Shown here in pieces: positions 34,486-47,975 of a stretch of DNA of 64,000 nt. How positions within the stretch are numbered: position 1 is the stretch's first letter; every line of letters starts with the position of its first letter. Source of the stretch: Chamaecyparis obtusa (lineage: Eukaryota > Streptophyta > Pinopsida > Cupressales > Cupressaceae); NCBI GenBank assembly GCA_027943335.1, contig BSBK01002054.1, positions 260,501 through 324,500 on the forward strand. Reading direction: 5' to 3'. A program made the translations under genes and the position numbers. Under the pieces are notes generated by a model that did not search any database, was not told the DNA's origin, and was given only the letters and a program-made list of their open reading frames with translations.

Positions 34486-37400
34486 ATTTCATTCATAATC
34501 TTAAGAGTGGCAATGAAAATATCAATTATCTTTTATATCAAACCTCATTTCATACTCTTGAGCATGGTAATGAAAACATCAATTATATGTCAATTATTAG
34601 TTATTTTTTCCTCTAAATTTGTATTCCATAATAGTAGTGATATACTTTCAATCTTAAGATATGAACAATCATGATTTTTCAAACAATTATATGAAAGATA
34701 TTAATCCTCATATATTTATTTTTTCTTAATTATTCTTCCACAATTCATAAAGATATTTTACATACATCTTTTATTCATTCCAATTAAAATGATATTAGTG
34801 ATTTATATTGATTAAATTAGACTCCAATAGAACTCTTATAATTAATTTCTCAAAATATTAATTAAATTAACTAAATTCTAATTTAAAAAACCTTATTATT
34901 ATACAATCTAGTGCACGAACATGTTATAATGCTATCTTAAATGTGGTGAATAAACCCTTTAGCAAGTGTGGGAGTAAATAAACAATAAAATTCTCTCTTT
35001 TATGACATGGTAAATGTAGATACCTCCTTTACCATGAAGCATTTTGTGAATCGGAGCATATGTTGGGAAGCAATAACAACTAATCACATTATAGCTATTT
35101 GATATGTGAGGGATTTATGAATTTTCCATTTCTAATTTAATAATCATCATTTCTCAACACAAATTGGCTTTACATGCTTTAAAATAATTCACCTTAACAA
35201 AATTATATTCAACATCAAATTTTCAAATGTTTTTTTTAAGTACTTAATCTATTAATTGTTTTCATAATAAATATAGTTCAACAGTTACTTCTTTAGTCTT
35301 ACCATTGAAACCTCAATATTCATTTGAAAAATTAACAATCCATATTATTACTCTCAAAGTACCAAGGGAACTCTGGCTAATGTCATGGTAAATGAATTAC
35401 AATCACTCGTTCATTTCTAACCAATACAACCAAGATGGGGGCTCTTATCAAATTACCCAATCTTGCAACCTTAAAATGTCTCCAATCCATAATATGAAAA
35501 CAAAATTTGACACACTTCTTTATTGAAACTCGCATTCGTATATTCATATAACAAAATACCTTAAAAGCAATTACAAATATGAAGGATTACAAGAAGAGAC
35601 ATAATTTAGATATTTTAAGTTGATTCTAGGCACTTCACGCCTTCAAAGCTTCAAACCCTCTTGCCTTCAACTTTGTTGGCTTCACTCTTCTTTCAAAATC
35701 TTTTTTTATTCATTCTACAACTCTCAATGTTGCTCAACACCACAATTGTGCTTGCAAATTCTTTGTTCTCTCTTCTTTCTCCTCTTGGCAGGCTAATTGT
35801 CTAAACTCGTGCAATTCTTTGGAGCAACCTGCAAATTCTTTCTCCAACCTTCTTGCTATTGATTGTTGCTTCTTAACACCATTGAAAGGCTGCATTTTAT
35901 AGATATTAAAGCCCTTTGTTGCTTCTAAAAAACTATTTAAGCCTACATTTTATAGAGATTAGAACCATTGTGCAGCATCACAAAGAGGTGCCATCTGCCC
36001 TTTCATTTCAATTGTGCTTTCAAATTCTTATATGTATGCTTAAAATCCTCAATAAATGCTTCCAAATATGACACCCGATCTTGATAAACTATATCCAACA
36101 ACTTGTTGTAAACGCCTTTGCAAAATGAAGAAAACATAAACCAAGTTGTGCTCCTTTTGAAATTGTAGAGTCATCAATTATTATTATTTTAAATTCACTA
36201 CATTTTCCCTCCATTTAGGCAGTACCCCAATTGGAAGAATAAGACAAGACAAAATTTCCAAAGGTTACTTTCGTTATGAAAACCTCCATAGAGATATAAA
36301 TTGTGTAAATTAATTGATTTTCAATATATAATACACCAATGAATCCCTTCAACCCTTGAGACCTTGAATTGTCCAATATGATACTTTTAAAATCATCAAA
36401 CACCTTGGTTGCCTCTGAATTTTGAAATGGAAGCAAGCATTGTTAAATAGAGATTTTATCTTTTCAACATCCACAAGATGCTCTCGATGCTCCAACCTAC
36501 GCCAAAAATACAAAGAGTGAACATGTAAATAAAGTACTTTTTTGGTTATGTGGGATCACTTGTGAACCCTTGACATGGACTCCCACTCCCTATTCTTAGC
36601 CACTAATTCAAATTTTTGCTTCTCGCCTCTCCCCATTTTTGTCTCTTGCAAACATGGGCCTTGATAGATTTTGGGGCAACTTACGCCAACATTCTCCTCA
36701 CAACAATGGTGAATCTTGTTTGGCATCTTTGGGGATAATTTGTTACAACTTAATCCATCATCAGGTATCCACAATGTTGGGATTTCCCACATAGCACCTA
36801 TAGGTGTGTTACAACTTCTTTTGGTACATAGATGAGGGCAACTTCTCCTTCCATGAACCCTGTTGTCTCTCATACAATGCTTGAGATTGGTAATGATGCC
36901 AATAACCTATAGGGCCATGTCTAGGTAACTAAGGGTTGTTTTGTTGGTGGAGTGTGAAAGTTATTGTGTTTGGTTGTTAGAGGGTGTTACTCGTCCTCCA
37001 CAAGCTAAACCACAATCTCTTCACGATGCACGATCTTCCCTTGTGTTGGCCACACTGTAGGAAAAGAAGATTTTTATCTACTTAAGGGTTTTGTTAGCAA
37101 ACATAGCATCATTTGGCCTTATTATCTTGATGTTTCACTAATGCATCTAAGATTCTCGGCATGCTACCATCAAGGGCAAGATCAATCTCTCTTCTTGTAT
37201 GCCAAGGATTCTTCATTTCATCTTTTGACTCTTCAAAGGAAAAAGACTTGGTGTGTGATGACAAGTTATGGATGTAAGTAGAGCACTATCTTTGAATCAA
37301 GCCTTACTTTTTTTAACACCCTTTTTGGACCTCTCAATGTTAGACTTATGTGTTTGCCATTCAAATCTTCTTATCCGGTTTTGAGAAAATTCTTGCTTCA

Positions 37401-39252
37401 AAATAGAGGCAACTCTACTAGTCATTTCTTGAAAGTTGACTTTACCACTTCCTACAAGGGTTAATTTTTGCTCTTATTCTAGTGGAAATTGATGTGGTTT
37501 TTATGGTGAAGGTAAACCTTGGAATCAACCGTTTGACTGAGGTTCTCCCCTTTACATACAAATAATGTTTTGCTATCAGCCACGTAGTTGTCGATTGTCC
37601 ACTCTCCTAGCGAAAGGGCATCTCGACATGGTGGAAGAATGCTCACACAAAAATCACTTGACAATTCATGCATCTTGACTCTTTGATTGACGGTATCTCC
37701 TGATGACATGTCTTCTCAAAATGTTGGTTCTCATTCATTTGGTGCAACAATAGCCAGTCTCGTCCCCATTGCTCCATCGTCACTCAATAGTGAAACCCAA
37801 CGACTTGCTCTAATCACTCAACCTGGTACGCCTTCAGCTTTAAATCTACATCAACCTACTTATGAGGTGGTAATTCCACGCTTAGCTTCTCCATGTTGAC
37901 ATTCCATGGTTTCTGATGTGCACATAAATGGGCCCTCTATACATAGATTCTTCTCTAAGTACATTGTTTCCATATTTTGATAAATCGGCAAGCCCTATGT
38001 GTTATGATTATATACCTCAAATGAGCATTGGACAATAACTTGTATTCTAGAAAGATGATATCAGCCAGGGAGTATTATATGCTAATCTCATGGATTTTGA
38101 TGCACTTGAAGCTATAATTTTGACAAAGCAACTAGGACTATTGTAGGTAGGTTGATTATTAATAACCATCTCAAACAACATAAGAAACTCCTCAAACAGA
38201 GACCTCCAATGAGTCCATGTTTTCTCCTCCTGCAAGATAGGACCAAATAGTACCAGAGATGGGATTAGCGATCTCCAAGAACTTTTACGAGTCTCTGTAT
38301 GAGAACTGTATCAAAACTATTAACATTTCAAAACATCCAAGGAAACGATAAAGCTTCATTTCATTTCATGAGATATTATCTTTTTAATTCGCCACATTCT
38401 CAGTAGCATGTTGTAAACAAATTCAAGATAACATCTAGCCATACTTATCATACATTTGTTAAAATGCACAGTTAGACAATTGTAACAAATGATTATCAAA
38501 ATCAATGAAATGAAGTTAGCTCACTGTCCTTCAAAATTTAGAAAACACCTAAAAAATGCATTTGAAGTAGAACACCTTCCCAAGAATGCTGAAGGGAAGG
38601 AATTTGGATTGATTTCTATGCAAATACACAAGTGATTAGTCGAAGAAGTAAATCATTACTGAGGGATCATGTTGGTCACTAGCAAGTCCAAGTGTCAACA
38701 GGGCAAAAAACACAACTCTTAATAACAGGCCATAATAAATCTGGATTGTTTGACTCTTGTGGTCCCCATTCTCAGCTTCAAGATGATCAGCACAAGGATC
38801 ATAATAAAAATGACTGCCAGTACTTCAACCAAGAACTCTTGACAATTATGTGGATTTCCAATCATCAAGGTTTTCACTAAGGATTTGCAAAAATACACTG
38901 ATCCGTTAAGTATCTAATACAGGTTTTTAATCCGCTATAAAACTTCTTGCAAGATAAAAAGGATGGAGATAATTGAATTATGGTGATGTTTCACATAATA
39001 GTCTTATAAAAAAGGTTTGTTTGATGCTTCACATAAGTAAATTAAATAATTCCTTCAGAATGGAGTGCTATTTTACTTCAACAGAAAAATATGATCAAGG
39101 AAGCTGTGTTAAGCTTCCCAGGTACAAGTGGAAAACAAATATTTGCCTGCTTTTGGTGGAATGTGATCACCGCTGCACTTATTTCAGTATTCGGCGAAAC
39201 ATGATGGGATAAAACTAACAATTTAACATCCAAACACTAAAGCATTGGCAAA
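34486..39252. other. Intergenic downstream of NDUFA2
   Basis: AT-rich sequence between the SINE and the gene's stop codon. The last few hundred bases next to 39253 should include the 3' UTR of the minus-strand gene. No canonical AATAAA is seen there on the minus strand within 350 bases; an AATAAG occurs near 39178. Open frames at 36556-36873 and 37479-37709 (minus) show no family I recognise. A coiled-coil-like tract is listed separately. Confidence 0.45.
35635..36145 (-). pseudogene. Unidentified decayed coiled-coil-like coding tract
   Basis: On the minus strand, conceptual translation gives charged, heptad-like runs: NKLLDIVYQDRVSYLEAF and FIEDFKHTYKNLKAQLK near 36020-36130, then RLEKEFAGCSKELHEF and LACQEEKEERTKNLQAQL near 35760-35860, finishing RGFEALKA followed by TGA near 35637. 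Several stops and at least one frame change separate them. I do not recognise the family. It may be a captured or dead host gene; the neighbouring open frames up to 37.7 kb on the same strand could belong to it. Confidence 0.35.
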
Positions 39253-39347
39253 CTATCTGCCACAGGCTTTAACTAGTTCTTCAACTTTTTTTGTGATTTG
39301 CCCTTCTGTTAGCCCATCCAATGCCACACTCTTCTCTTCTCCATACT
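39253..39347 (-). CDS. NDUFA2: NDUFA2 (complex I B8 subunit), terminal exon
   Basis: Encodes the C-terminus of the small thioredoxin-fold (L51/S25/CI-B8) accessory subunit of mitochondrial NADH dehydrogenase. 95 bases: two bases completing a Glu codon, then YGEEKSVALDGLTEGQI, TKKVEELVKACGR and TAG (39255-39253). It lines up residue for residue with the plant B8 C-terminus pattern RYDxGxExxVxLxGLTExQIxKxxExLV. The acceptor AG is at 39349-39348 (minus). It joins in frame to the donor at 58631. Codons are intact and no stop interrupts it. Transcription is on the minus strand; the 3' UTR runs to lower coordinates. Confidence 0.85.
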
Positions 39348-40274
39348 CTGTTTTACACAAAAGATGAAAACCAAGTGTTGTATAAAAACCTTAATAATAT
39401 TTAAAAAGTTAGAAACTTTGTCATCTCAAAATTCAGTACATATATAAATATCATACACCATACTGAGCAAAACTGCCAGCCATCTACAATTAATTGATCA
39501 CAGGAGAATGAAGGTACTTTCATCACATCCAACAATAGTCACTATTTGATAGTGGATTAGTGAGCTTAATCAAAGCAGCCGTGCAAAAATAAATAAAGTT
39601 GGATTTCCCTCGCAAGAATTCTTGTCATAGATACCAGTGTACAAGAAGTGCACTCGTGCACTTTCAGGCTCAAGATACTTTGATACAGCTTTCAAGTAGG
39701 GTCATAACAAAGCCTCATGGTTTAATATGTTAAAACTATTCTCTATGTGAGTACTTCAAATAACCCCTCACTAATATAAGGAATAGCATCACATATTGAA
39801 AGATCTTACAGAAAGACCCATGCCCTCAGTAAAAGTTTTCCAAAAATATTACAGAATTAATATAGGCTGGAGAACTAGTGTAAGGGCATGGAGTCATGCA
39901 ATATGAGGTACTAATTGATTTAAAAGAGAATATGATTCTTGCTAACAACGTAAAATAAATAGCCTTAGTTTTAAACAATCACATGCAGAACAGAGAAAAG
40001 CACAAGTTCTTACAAAATATACTAAAACTTATAACCACCTAAATAAGTTAAAATGCAATTGCTTCATTTTCAACAGTAAAATTCAAACACTAGGTTTGAC
40101 AAATATGAATACAACATTTCTGATTGTTATATCATCATAAAAATAACTATTAGCAAGAACCTACGTATCAAAGAACAATAAAAATCAACAATAAAACAAT
40201 CGCATTTGAGCCCTTACAAAAGGCTAAGTTGGCATGAAGCAGGAAGATCATCTTCATACATGTCATGAGCCCCA

Positions 40275-41800
40275 TTAGCTTCTCATTGTTGCAGTGTAAC
40301 AATAGATCAGTTCACCCCTCCAACCGGGGTCCGATAAAACCCAGTTGTGCCACCTGACCTTCATCAACCTGCCTGGGTTCTTCATTCCATGCCGCATCAT
40401 GTTGCTGGCCCCTCCTTGAACATAGCCATCTTGTGATTCTACAGGCACAACACACTTTGTTAAAGAACTAGATTCTCCACTCTCCAAGAGGTAAGCTGAT
40501 TTCTCTGCTGTTTTTTAGATGACACTGGACGGTTAATTTAACATGCCATCTTTTTCTCTAGTTTGAAAGATAATTCAGGTGCATTGATGATTTATGAGTT
40601 CCATAGAAATCATGGTTAGTATCTGCTAAATTATTCATGAATTCCTCAAGGCCATCATCCTAGCGCTCAAGTTATGCTCCTGCTGCTGAGTCTTGTAGGA
40701 CTCTTCATCAAGTTGCCTCCATTCTTCATTCTCAAAACCCCATCATGTTAAGGGGCTCTCCTTGTATGTAGTAATCTTGTGATCCTGCAGGCACAAGATT
40801 CTCCACTCCCCAAGAGTTAAGCCTACCTTTGGCTGTTTCTTTTATGACCTTTGATGCTTAATTTGACATGCCATCTTTTGCTTTGATTTGAAAGATGATT
40901 TGGATGCACTGATAATTTATGAGTTCAACAGAAAGCGTGGCTGGCACTTCTATAGATATACTTTTGGGCATCCTCCGGATCATCATTCTATACTTCAAAA
41001 GTTTATGCTCTCTTTGCTACATCTTGTAGAGCTCTTCATTAGATGGCCACGGTGAGGCATTTTGATGATGATAGTATAATGATATATTAATGGCCCCTTT
41101 TTACAATTCTGAAATGACTCCTCCAGTCAAGTACTTCAGCCAGTGAATGCCAGTTGAGGCTCAAACTGGTATGGTAACCCACACTAAATGCTATTGCTAT
41201 TATGACATCTAATGATACGGCACTTTAATCCTTGTTCTTGGATGAATACAGCTTGTTGATCTGTATTTAAGCCATTGAAGCATTTTAGTTCTTACTTTTG
41301 GAAAAATGGAGCTTGTTTCTATGAGATGGTATTGCTTCTTTTGGCATGAACAGCCCAGTTATGGAGTTCTTCCTTGTGCAATGCAACCCCTTGGAGTGGC
41401 TGCTTGAAGCTTCTAAAATTAAAATATAAGGCTAAATTTCTTCTTTAACCAACTTCAAATATGGAGTGATCATGTGACTATAATTGATTTTGTTCAAGGT
41501 ATAGCAGGTTGTTTGGCTCTCAGATGAGAACCTTTTTTTACCAGTCAGTCCTTTGCAGCGCTTGAATGACCTCTCATGGTTTGTGAAAAAATTCTTTAGC
41601 TCTGAGGCAAGCTTACTCACTATCCAAACAATTAAGACTTTGATGTGCCTCTTCATCGGCCACATTTTATTGATTTCATCATTGCTCTTCTTGATTTGTC
41701 AGTTTAAACAATTGCTCATGTAATGCATTGATGCTACTTGGATCTAGATGATCAAGCATTGATCACAAACTCAGTGACTGTGATTTCCCCTTCTGGAAAG
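40275..41800 (-). other. Unidentified coding-like tract inside the intron
   Basis: Minus-strand conceptual translation shows protein-like pieces in shifting frames: LDHLDPSSINALHEQL near 41740, KLASELKNFFTNHERSFK near 41580, THKLSVHPNHLSNQSKRWHV near 40900 and THKSSMHLNYLSN near 40590. The last two are equivalent positions of a tandem duplication. Stops are frequent. No family recognised; a dead gene fragment or captured exon is possible, chance is not excluded. Confidence 0.3.
40365..41050. repeat. Diverged tandem duplication, unit about 345 bp
   Basis: Copy 1 about 40365-40706 and copy 2 about 40707-41050 share, in order, CTTCATTC, ATCTTGTGATYCTRCAGGCACAA, GATTCTCCACT, AACATGCCATCTTTT-like, ATTTATGAGTTC and CTTGTAGRRCTCTTCAT. 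Copy 1 carries small insertions. Confidence 0.75.
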
Positions 41801-42314
41801 AGAATTGAACAAATAGATAATAATATTTAAATATTAAAATAAATAAATCATAATACAAAATAATTAGAAGAGACAAAATTGCAGTAATCAGATGTGAATA
41901 AGTTTGTCATGCTAGAGACTAAGATATTTGTCAACGATGAACAATACTTATCAATCATGTGATGTAAGACCAGCAACAGAGGATACTATGGGAAAGCTGA
42001 CCATGGTTATTGACTCTTGGAACACATCTCTAATATAAATACAACTCAGATAAGCAGTGAGATACTACGGCTACATTGATAAGGAACTATCATGGTTCAA
42101 TACACGTTACTAACAGCACATGGAGAACAATAAGGGAGAGACCCTTACGTCAACATGACATAGATAAGAATATCCAAGATGGCAAGCTATAAGAGACAAT
42201 CTACTTGACATGTCACTATAAAGAATATCGACTATGCAGTCCACGATATGGTTGACTATCATATGGTTGACTATTTTCAGTGGACCAAAAGCACTTATAC
42301 TTAATACAATAACA

Positions 42315-42424
42315 AGCTCCTTTAATAAATCAATCCATGAAAGTCTATAATCAACATCTCCAAGTATTGAGCTCCTTTAATAAATCGCACCATGAAAGTC
42401 TATAATCAACGTCTCCAAGTATTG
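42315..42424. repeat. 55-bp tandem duplication
   Basis: Units 42315-42369 and 42370-42424 both start AGCTCCTTTAATAAATC and end CTCCAAGTATTG, with only a few substitutions. Confidence 0.9.
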
Positions 42425-43021
42425 ATGGCGCAAACTCGATACAGATAACATAGAAATTGCTATGCATCGCTGATGTTATCTATTTTAGGGATTGATAAGA
42501 TTAAAATCATCAGCAACTTGAAAAATGTCATTAATGATGAAAGGTGATTATGGATATTGATAGTAATGATATCTCCATATGAGAAGAAAGCAATCCATAA
42601 CTGAAACGTCAATAATCGATTCGCTAAACAATACTACACATAAGCACAATGATCAATGGAAAGGGTATTATTAAAGTTATTAAAAGCAAACAATTATTGA
42701 TGATAATCTCATTGTCAGTGGATTAACAACAATGAAAAGGTGAGATTCGAATGTAAACAAGGAAGTGGTACGAACAAGCAATTGTTACGAATGGAGATGA
42801 TTATTAATAGGCATTAGATATGTCTTTTCGAACACAACCAATCATTTCAATTGCAAGATATATAAACACATTCAAATTCACTTCAGAAATCATCGAACAA
42901 GAGAAGATATAAAATACATTTTGGTATGGATCATGGAAATAATCAGAACATAATTTACACCAGGCATTCATCAAAAGGAATCAGAGAATTATATATCTAC
43001 TAAATAGAATGGAATCAAAAT

Positions 43022-43080
43022 GATACACACACACACACATATATATATGAATGATCTAATCTATATATATATATATTATA
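43022..43080. repeat. AC/AT microsatellite cluster
   Basis: (AC)n followed by (AT)n at 43024-43048 and a second (AT)n at about 43060-43079. The next 120 bases repeat TATATCTGAA-like words. Confidence 0.75.
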
Positions 43081-43611
43081 TTAAACATATACACATCTGA
43101 AGCATATATCCAAATTATATATCTGAACTATATGTTTGAAGCATATAATTAAATTATATATCTGAATGATCCAATACATATATCTGAAGGAGCTATAAGT
43201 TACAACATATGACTAAATGATTGAATATATTTAAATTGTAAGAATGATCTAATTATACAAATCAACACAGCAATGTTAGTAAGGATAAATATCTTCAATA
43301 TATTTCAGAGGTAAGTTACTATGTAATAGATATAGATATATATGTATTTCCGTCATATATATGTCTGCAGATTATTAACATAAATACCATATAATTATCT
43401 CATTTTATATATGTGTACTCGAAATATGTAAACTTTGCATTACATGTTATTATCTCAAGTTTCTACATATGATTTTATACGCAACATAAGAAGAATCGGG
43501 TTCTGTATATTCTATTGTAATATATGTTAACAGTCTGTAATGATTAATCATATAAAATGACTTAGGTAAAATATTATATGTATCCTTACTACATTAAGAT
43601 CATTACCTCAC

Positions 43612-43870
43612 GAGATAAGGTAAGGCCTGTGGTGGAATGGACTGTGCTACATCATACAAAGGTACTAGGTAAGGTCTGAAGTGGAATGGGCATAGATTAC
43701 ATCAGACAAAGGCACTATCTTGCAAGGGATGATCCACATGGGCGGAGGAAGTTACAATGAGGGGGAATGGTGAGGCCCACTAGGTACGCCAACCCCATGA
43801 AGCATGGGGCCAAGGGGGGCAGGGTTTCGCCCTTGGGCCTAGGGTTGGGCTAAGGCACCCTTTTGTAATA
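43612..43870. repeat. GC-rich block with diverged ~50-bp tandem repeat
   Basis: Two units, about 43621-43671 and 43672-43722, share GGTAAGG, GTGGAATGG, ACATCA and ACAAAGG. They are followed by a locally GC-rich stretch (43735-43860, with GGGGCCAAGGGGGGCAGGG and GCCCTTGGGCC) that can form a stem. Base composition differs sharply from the surroundings, suggesting an inserted element of unknown class. Confidence 0.5.
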
Positions 43871-45017
43871 TTTCCATCCACCTTTAGGAAAGCAAAATAC
43901 TACATATTTCATGTTGTTATGGATTGGAACTCTCTTTGTCAAGTTATAAATGTATAAGATAGATTATATCATATTAACAATATATTTAGTCTATGAATGT
44001 ATATTTGTGCCCTTGTTTCCTTTTTGGTGTTGCGGGACCTAAATCAGGAATTATCTTGTAAAAAGGCATTTTAATTGGTAAAGTCATATCTCTAACCATC
44101 TTACAATTCTTATTTTAATGGAATTTGTGATTCTACAGCAGAAATTAGGGCAAACCCAAAAAGGGGACTTTACAGAGACTTTGATGTCATAGAGTCTTTG
44201 ATGGAACAAATAGTGGCTACGGAGTTTGAACAAAAGAAAATGACACAAAGTTCTACCAAATCAAGGGACAAAATAAAATAGCATAACAATGATCTTTCTG
44301 TTTACCATGGACAGATATACTACGAAGAATACAATGACCCAGATGATTAGGAATGAGAATTCATCTGATTAAAAACAAGAGATGAGCATCCTAACTGATT
44401 TATTGATTGGAACTAAGAAGACAAAACTGAACCTGATTATAAGGAACTGGAAGCACCATGTGTGTATGTGCATCTTTCTCTGATATCTTCTCTCCCTCAA
44501 GGTCAAAACAAATAGATGTAGAATTACAAAACTTATCAGCTACATCCAAGCTCAATAACAAAGCAGTAAAAACAGTTCGATTCCATGGTTGTGTAAGTTC
44601 ATCTTCCTTGAGCTGATTGGAATGGTGTCATGTAACGAAATGGATTAGTGTTGACAAGGAGAGTGTCAGCTGGTGTAGGAGTTGGTGCTAAGCCTACTCA
44701 CACCAGGACTCTCATCCTTGCACCAACCTGGGATGTGCTGGTCAAAGTGGGAGTGTGCCCATCTTAATGAAGGATGGTGTTACTTTTCTTAGAATTGGTG
44801 TAGAGCCAACCAAGATAGCACCTGACCAGTGCTAGACTTCATCAGTGATAGTGTTGGCTTTGAATAAGTGATACACTTGAAACCTTTATATCAATGACGT
44901 AAAATTCCAAAAAAAATCAGTAATTACAACTACTTGCCAGCTGCAATGTACAATAATCCAAGTTAGATCAGATTGCAAATTTTCTCCTGATTCAGGCACT
45001 AAATTTGAGGTGGTAGA

Positions 45018-45272
45018 TCACCAGTAAATAGCAACCAATTGGGAATAAACTTGCTGAATGTGCATATAAGATCTGGTTTTTTTTAATTTTAAACTCAGGT
45101 ATAAATACAAAATTCGATCTTTTGAGAGAATAATCGAAAGCAGACTGTCAGTTTGACAAATCAACATTATATTTGATCGAACAAGATCACTAAGTGTGTC
45201 AGCAACCTCACAATTTGCATTCAACCAATCCAAGTAAAGCCCTCCCTCGAAGGCCATCTTTTTCCATCTCAT
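45018..45272 (-). other. Open frame of unknown nature in the intron
   Basis: 84-codon minus-strand frame beginning MRWKKMAFEGGLYLDWLNA and continuing CEVADTLSDLVRSN before turning low-complexity. The first 40 residues look protein-like. No family recognised and no splice context established. Listed because the composition differs from the chance frames around it. Confidence 0.25.
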
Positions 45273-45698
45273 TTTAAAGCTGTAAAGGTGAAGGTTTTTG
45301 AAATTTTGATCTTAAATCCTAACCATTAGGATTTTATGTCAAACCCTAAGTTGTTGGTTCGGGTACAAGTACAGTTACAAGGACCCGGTAAGTGGGTACG
45401 GGAGATATTGTTTTCAAGGTTTGGGTACGTGAGTTCGGAGGTGTATGTGTGTGTACACAAAAAATTTAAAGAAATATACAGAATTGTAAAGCTAAATAAT
45501 TTAATAGTATGACACTTCATCATTGATCAATGCCAAAAGCCAAAGATAAATATTAAATGTCAATTGATGGTTCAGAATTTCAATATCAAGTCATATGCCA
45601 TATCATATATGTCTAGGTTCACAATTCAAATGAAAATCATGCAATTACAAAATTGACAATCAAAAATAGTACTTGTCTTATATCTTCAATGTAGTTCA

Positions 45699-47975
45699 TC
45701 AATCATCATAAGGATTATCAAAAAAATCTTTATCTATTGCCTTTGCAGCTGCTGCAAGTTCAACATCATTTGAACCCAAAGCGGTGCCACTTGCACTAGA
45801 TGCACCATGTGTAGGTAATGTCATCGTCATCATCACCCATACTGACTCTAGCAAGATTCTCAATGGTTGCATCTAAGTTGGTATACTCAAGAGCCACATC
45901 CAAAGCTTCACTACATCCTTGTATTGGGGATCCTTACATGACAGAAGACGCAAATTGGAATGAATATAAACCAAGTCTTCTGATCTTTTTGCAGCCAACC
46001 GGTTACACTTCATTGAGTGGATAAAGGAGTATGTGCTCCAATTCCATTCAGTGGCAGAAGAACTTGCAACTTGGAGACAAAACCAACATAATTTTAAAAA
46101 AATGCAAAATAAATTAAAGAATGTTAAGTACTCAATTCTACAATACAAGTGGTTAAAAAAACTTAAATGTGAGAGGATCTTGATTGCAAGAGGTTGAGGT
46201 ACATACCATGGAGGTACCACCATGTAGTAGCATCAATTTGGGATAGGTCATTAACAGCACAAGGAGTATGACTTCATAAGACAAACAAGCCAAATTCTCT
46301 CCTAACATTTTGCTCCACTTCTAAATCTTGGAAAAGTTTACTAAATGCCCGCTTGTACCTAGTAGCAACTTCAAAATCTCTATACGGTGGTAATCTCCCC
46401 GGCAAAGAAAATACATTGTTGTTATAGTACCTCGAAGATAGTGTATATGCAAGGAGGCGCAATGGTGTGGTCATCTTGTTCCAATGATGAAAAATGATTG
46501 ATTCCACCCTTTTGAAAAACGTTTCTTTAAGGTCATTCTATTTTTTTGTATTACCACTTATTTTCTCTATCATCGTGTCCATGCCACCATAGACATCCCC
46601 CAAACATGGTGTAACCATATCAACAAATCGAAGCTTAGTCATCATAGGCTCGATCAAATCCAATACATATTCCACATAAGCCCACCAATTGTCATCCAAG
46701 ATCAATGACTTCACCTTTTGGACCTGCTCTGAATTTGACTATTTCCATACACCCAATTGGTTTCTAATAACACTCAATCCCTCTCGCACCTTCTAAAGTA
46801 GTCTCATAACAATTATTTGAGGTGCAAATGGGTCTCAGCAACCTAGGAACATGTTAATAATAAGTCAATTGCACATTAAAAACAATATAACAAATTGATA
46901 TACATATTAACATGACATAAAAAAATATAATTTACCTTCAACAATTCCAATCTCGTGAAAGTTCTAAAAATTACTTGTGAAATTGGTGGTCCTTCACAAA
47001 CATCTGGATCTCCTCACCCTCTTAGTATATTTCTTGCACCCACTCTATTTAAATGCCAAACGCTTGCATCACCAAGTTGAGGGAGTGTACAGTGCATGGT
47101 GTCCAAAAAATGTGCCCATATCTTTGCTCAACCAAAGCACCTACAGCCCTACAATTTTTCGCATTGTTTGTAATTATTTGGACCACATTCTCATGACCCA
47201 CCATCTCTATGGACTCAATGAGGATTATGGAAATGAACTCTACATCTTTGACTTTCCCCTCACAATCAACCACCATCAAAAAAATTGCCACCCTTTGGGG
47301 AACACCTCAATAACATTTATCAATAAACAATTTTTACAATCCTCCCATCCATCGAAAATAATAGAAACACCTAATTCAACACAAGAATGCCAATATAGTG
47401 ACCTCGCCAAGTTGAATGGAAGACCATTGGCCTAGATGCAACATGTAAATTTTTTATTAGCAATATCTCTTGATTCCATTTTAAATGCCTTCTCTAATGG
47501 ACCACTTTTGCGGGTGAGAATTTTTACTTCATATTCAACTTTTGTAGAGTGTATATGCAAGAAGGATTGTTGGGAGGCCAGTATTGTATCTATGGGTAAA
47601 TTTATTAATTTTTTTCTTTCTGGAGTGATAAGCTCTTTGTTTTCCTCTTGCGCATCCTCTTGCTCTCTTACAAATGCCGCTATTTCTACAGCAAACAACC
47701 CCTTCTTTGTTGGGCCCTCACACATTCTAATCACTTAAGAAAGGCCCATAAAGTGAAATATCACTCTAGACTATGAGCTATTAAACTGTATATTACACAA
47801 TTTACACTTCCAAATATATCCCCCGCCTACTGTAACGTGTTCAAGCCTTGTGGTATGTCTCCATAAAAGAGATCCTTTATCAATTTTGAATCTTTGATTT
47901 CCTCCCACACCCACTAAACTTTGACTACTAACCATTCTTGCAATCTGATTTTTTGCTATTATAAGAAATAACATA
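45699..47975 (-). pseudogene. hAT-like transposase (BED, DUF659, dimerisation domain), decayed
   Basis: Cut-and-paste DNA transposase remnant. Minus-strand order: BED-type zinc finger start (LLWRHTTRLEHV, WKCKLCN, 47971-47771); linker 47734-47432; DUF659 catalytic region with VVQIITNNAKNCRAVGAL and RYGHIFWTPCTVHSLNL (47200-47060), where NN stands for the expected DNA aspartate; a middle block with HHWNKMTTPLRLLAYTLSSR and YRDFEVATRYKRAF (46490-46330); and the hAT C-terminal dimerisation motif VASSSATEWNWSTYSF plus NRLAAKRSEDLVYIHSNLRLL (46075-45930). It ends with an acidic tail, KAIDKDFFDNPYDD, and TGA at 45701-45699. About 100 AT-rich bases at 46080-46180 separate AIKILSH from VASSSA and look like a former intron. 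Frameshifts and stops make it non-functional. Confidence 0.85.

Noticed and set aside
34264..34674. 136-codon frame near 34.3 kb
   Set aside because: It starts inside a tRNA-derived SINE and runs into AT-rich flank; no protein family.
41432..41665. 77-codon minus-strand frame as an alternative exon of NDUFA2
   Set aside because: The B8 C-terminus is already complete with the exon at 39253-39347, and no B8-like residues occur here.
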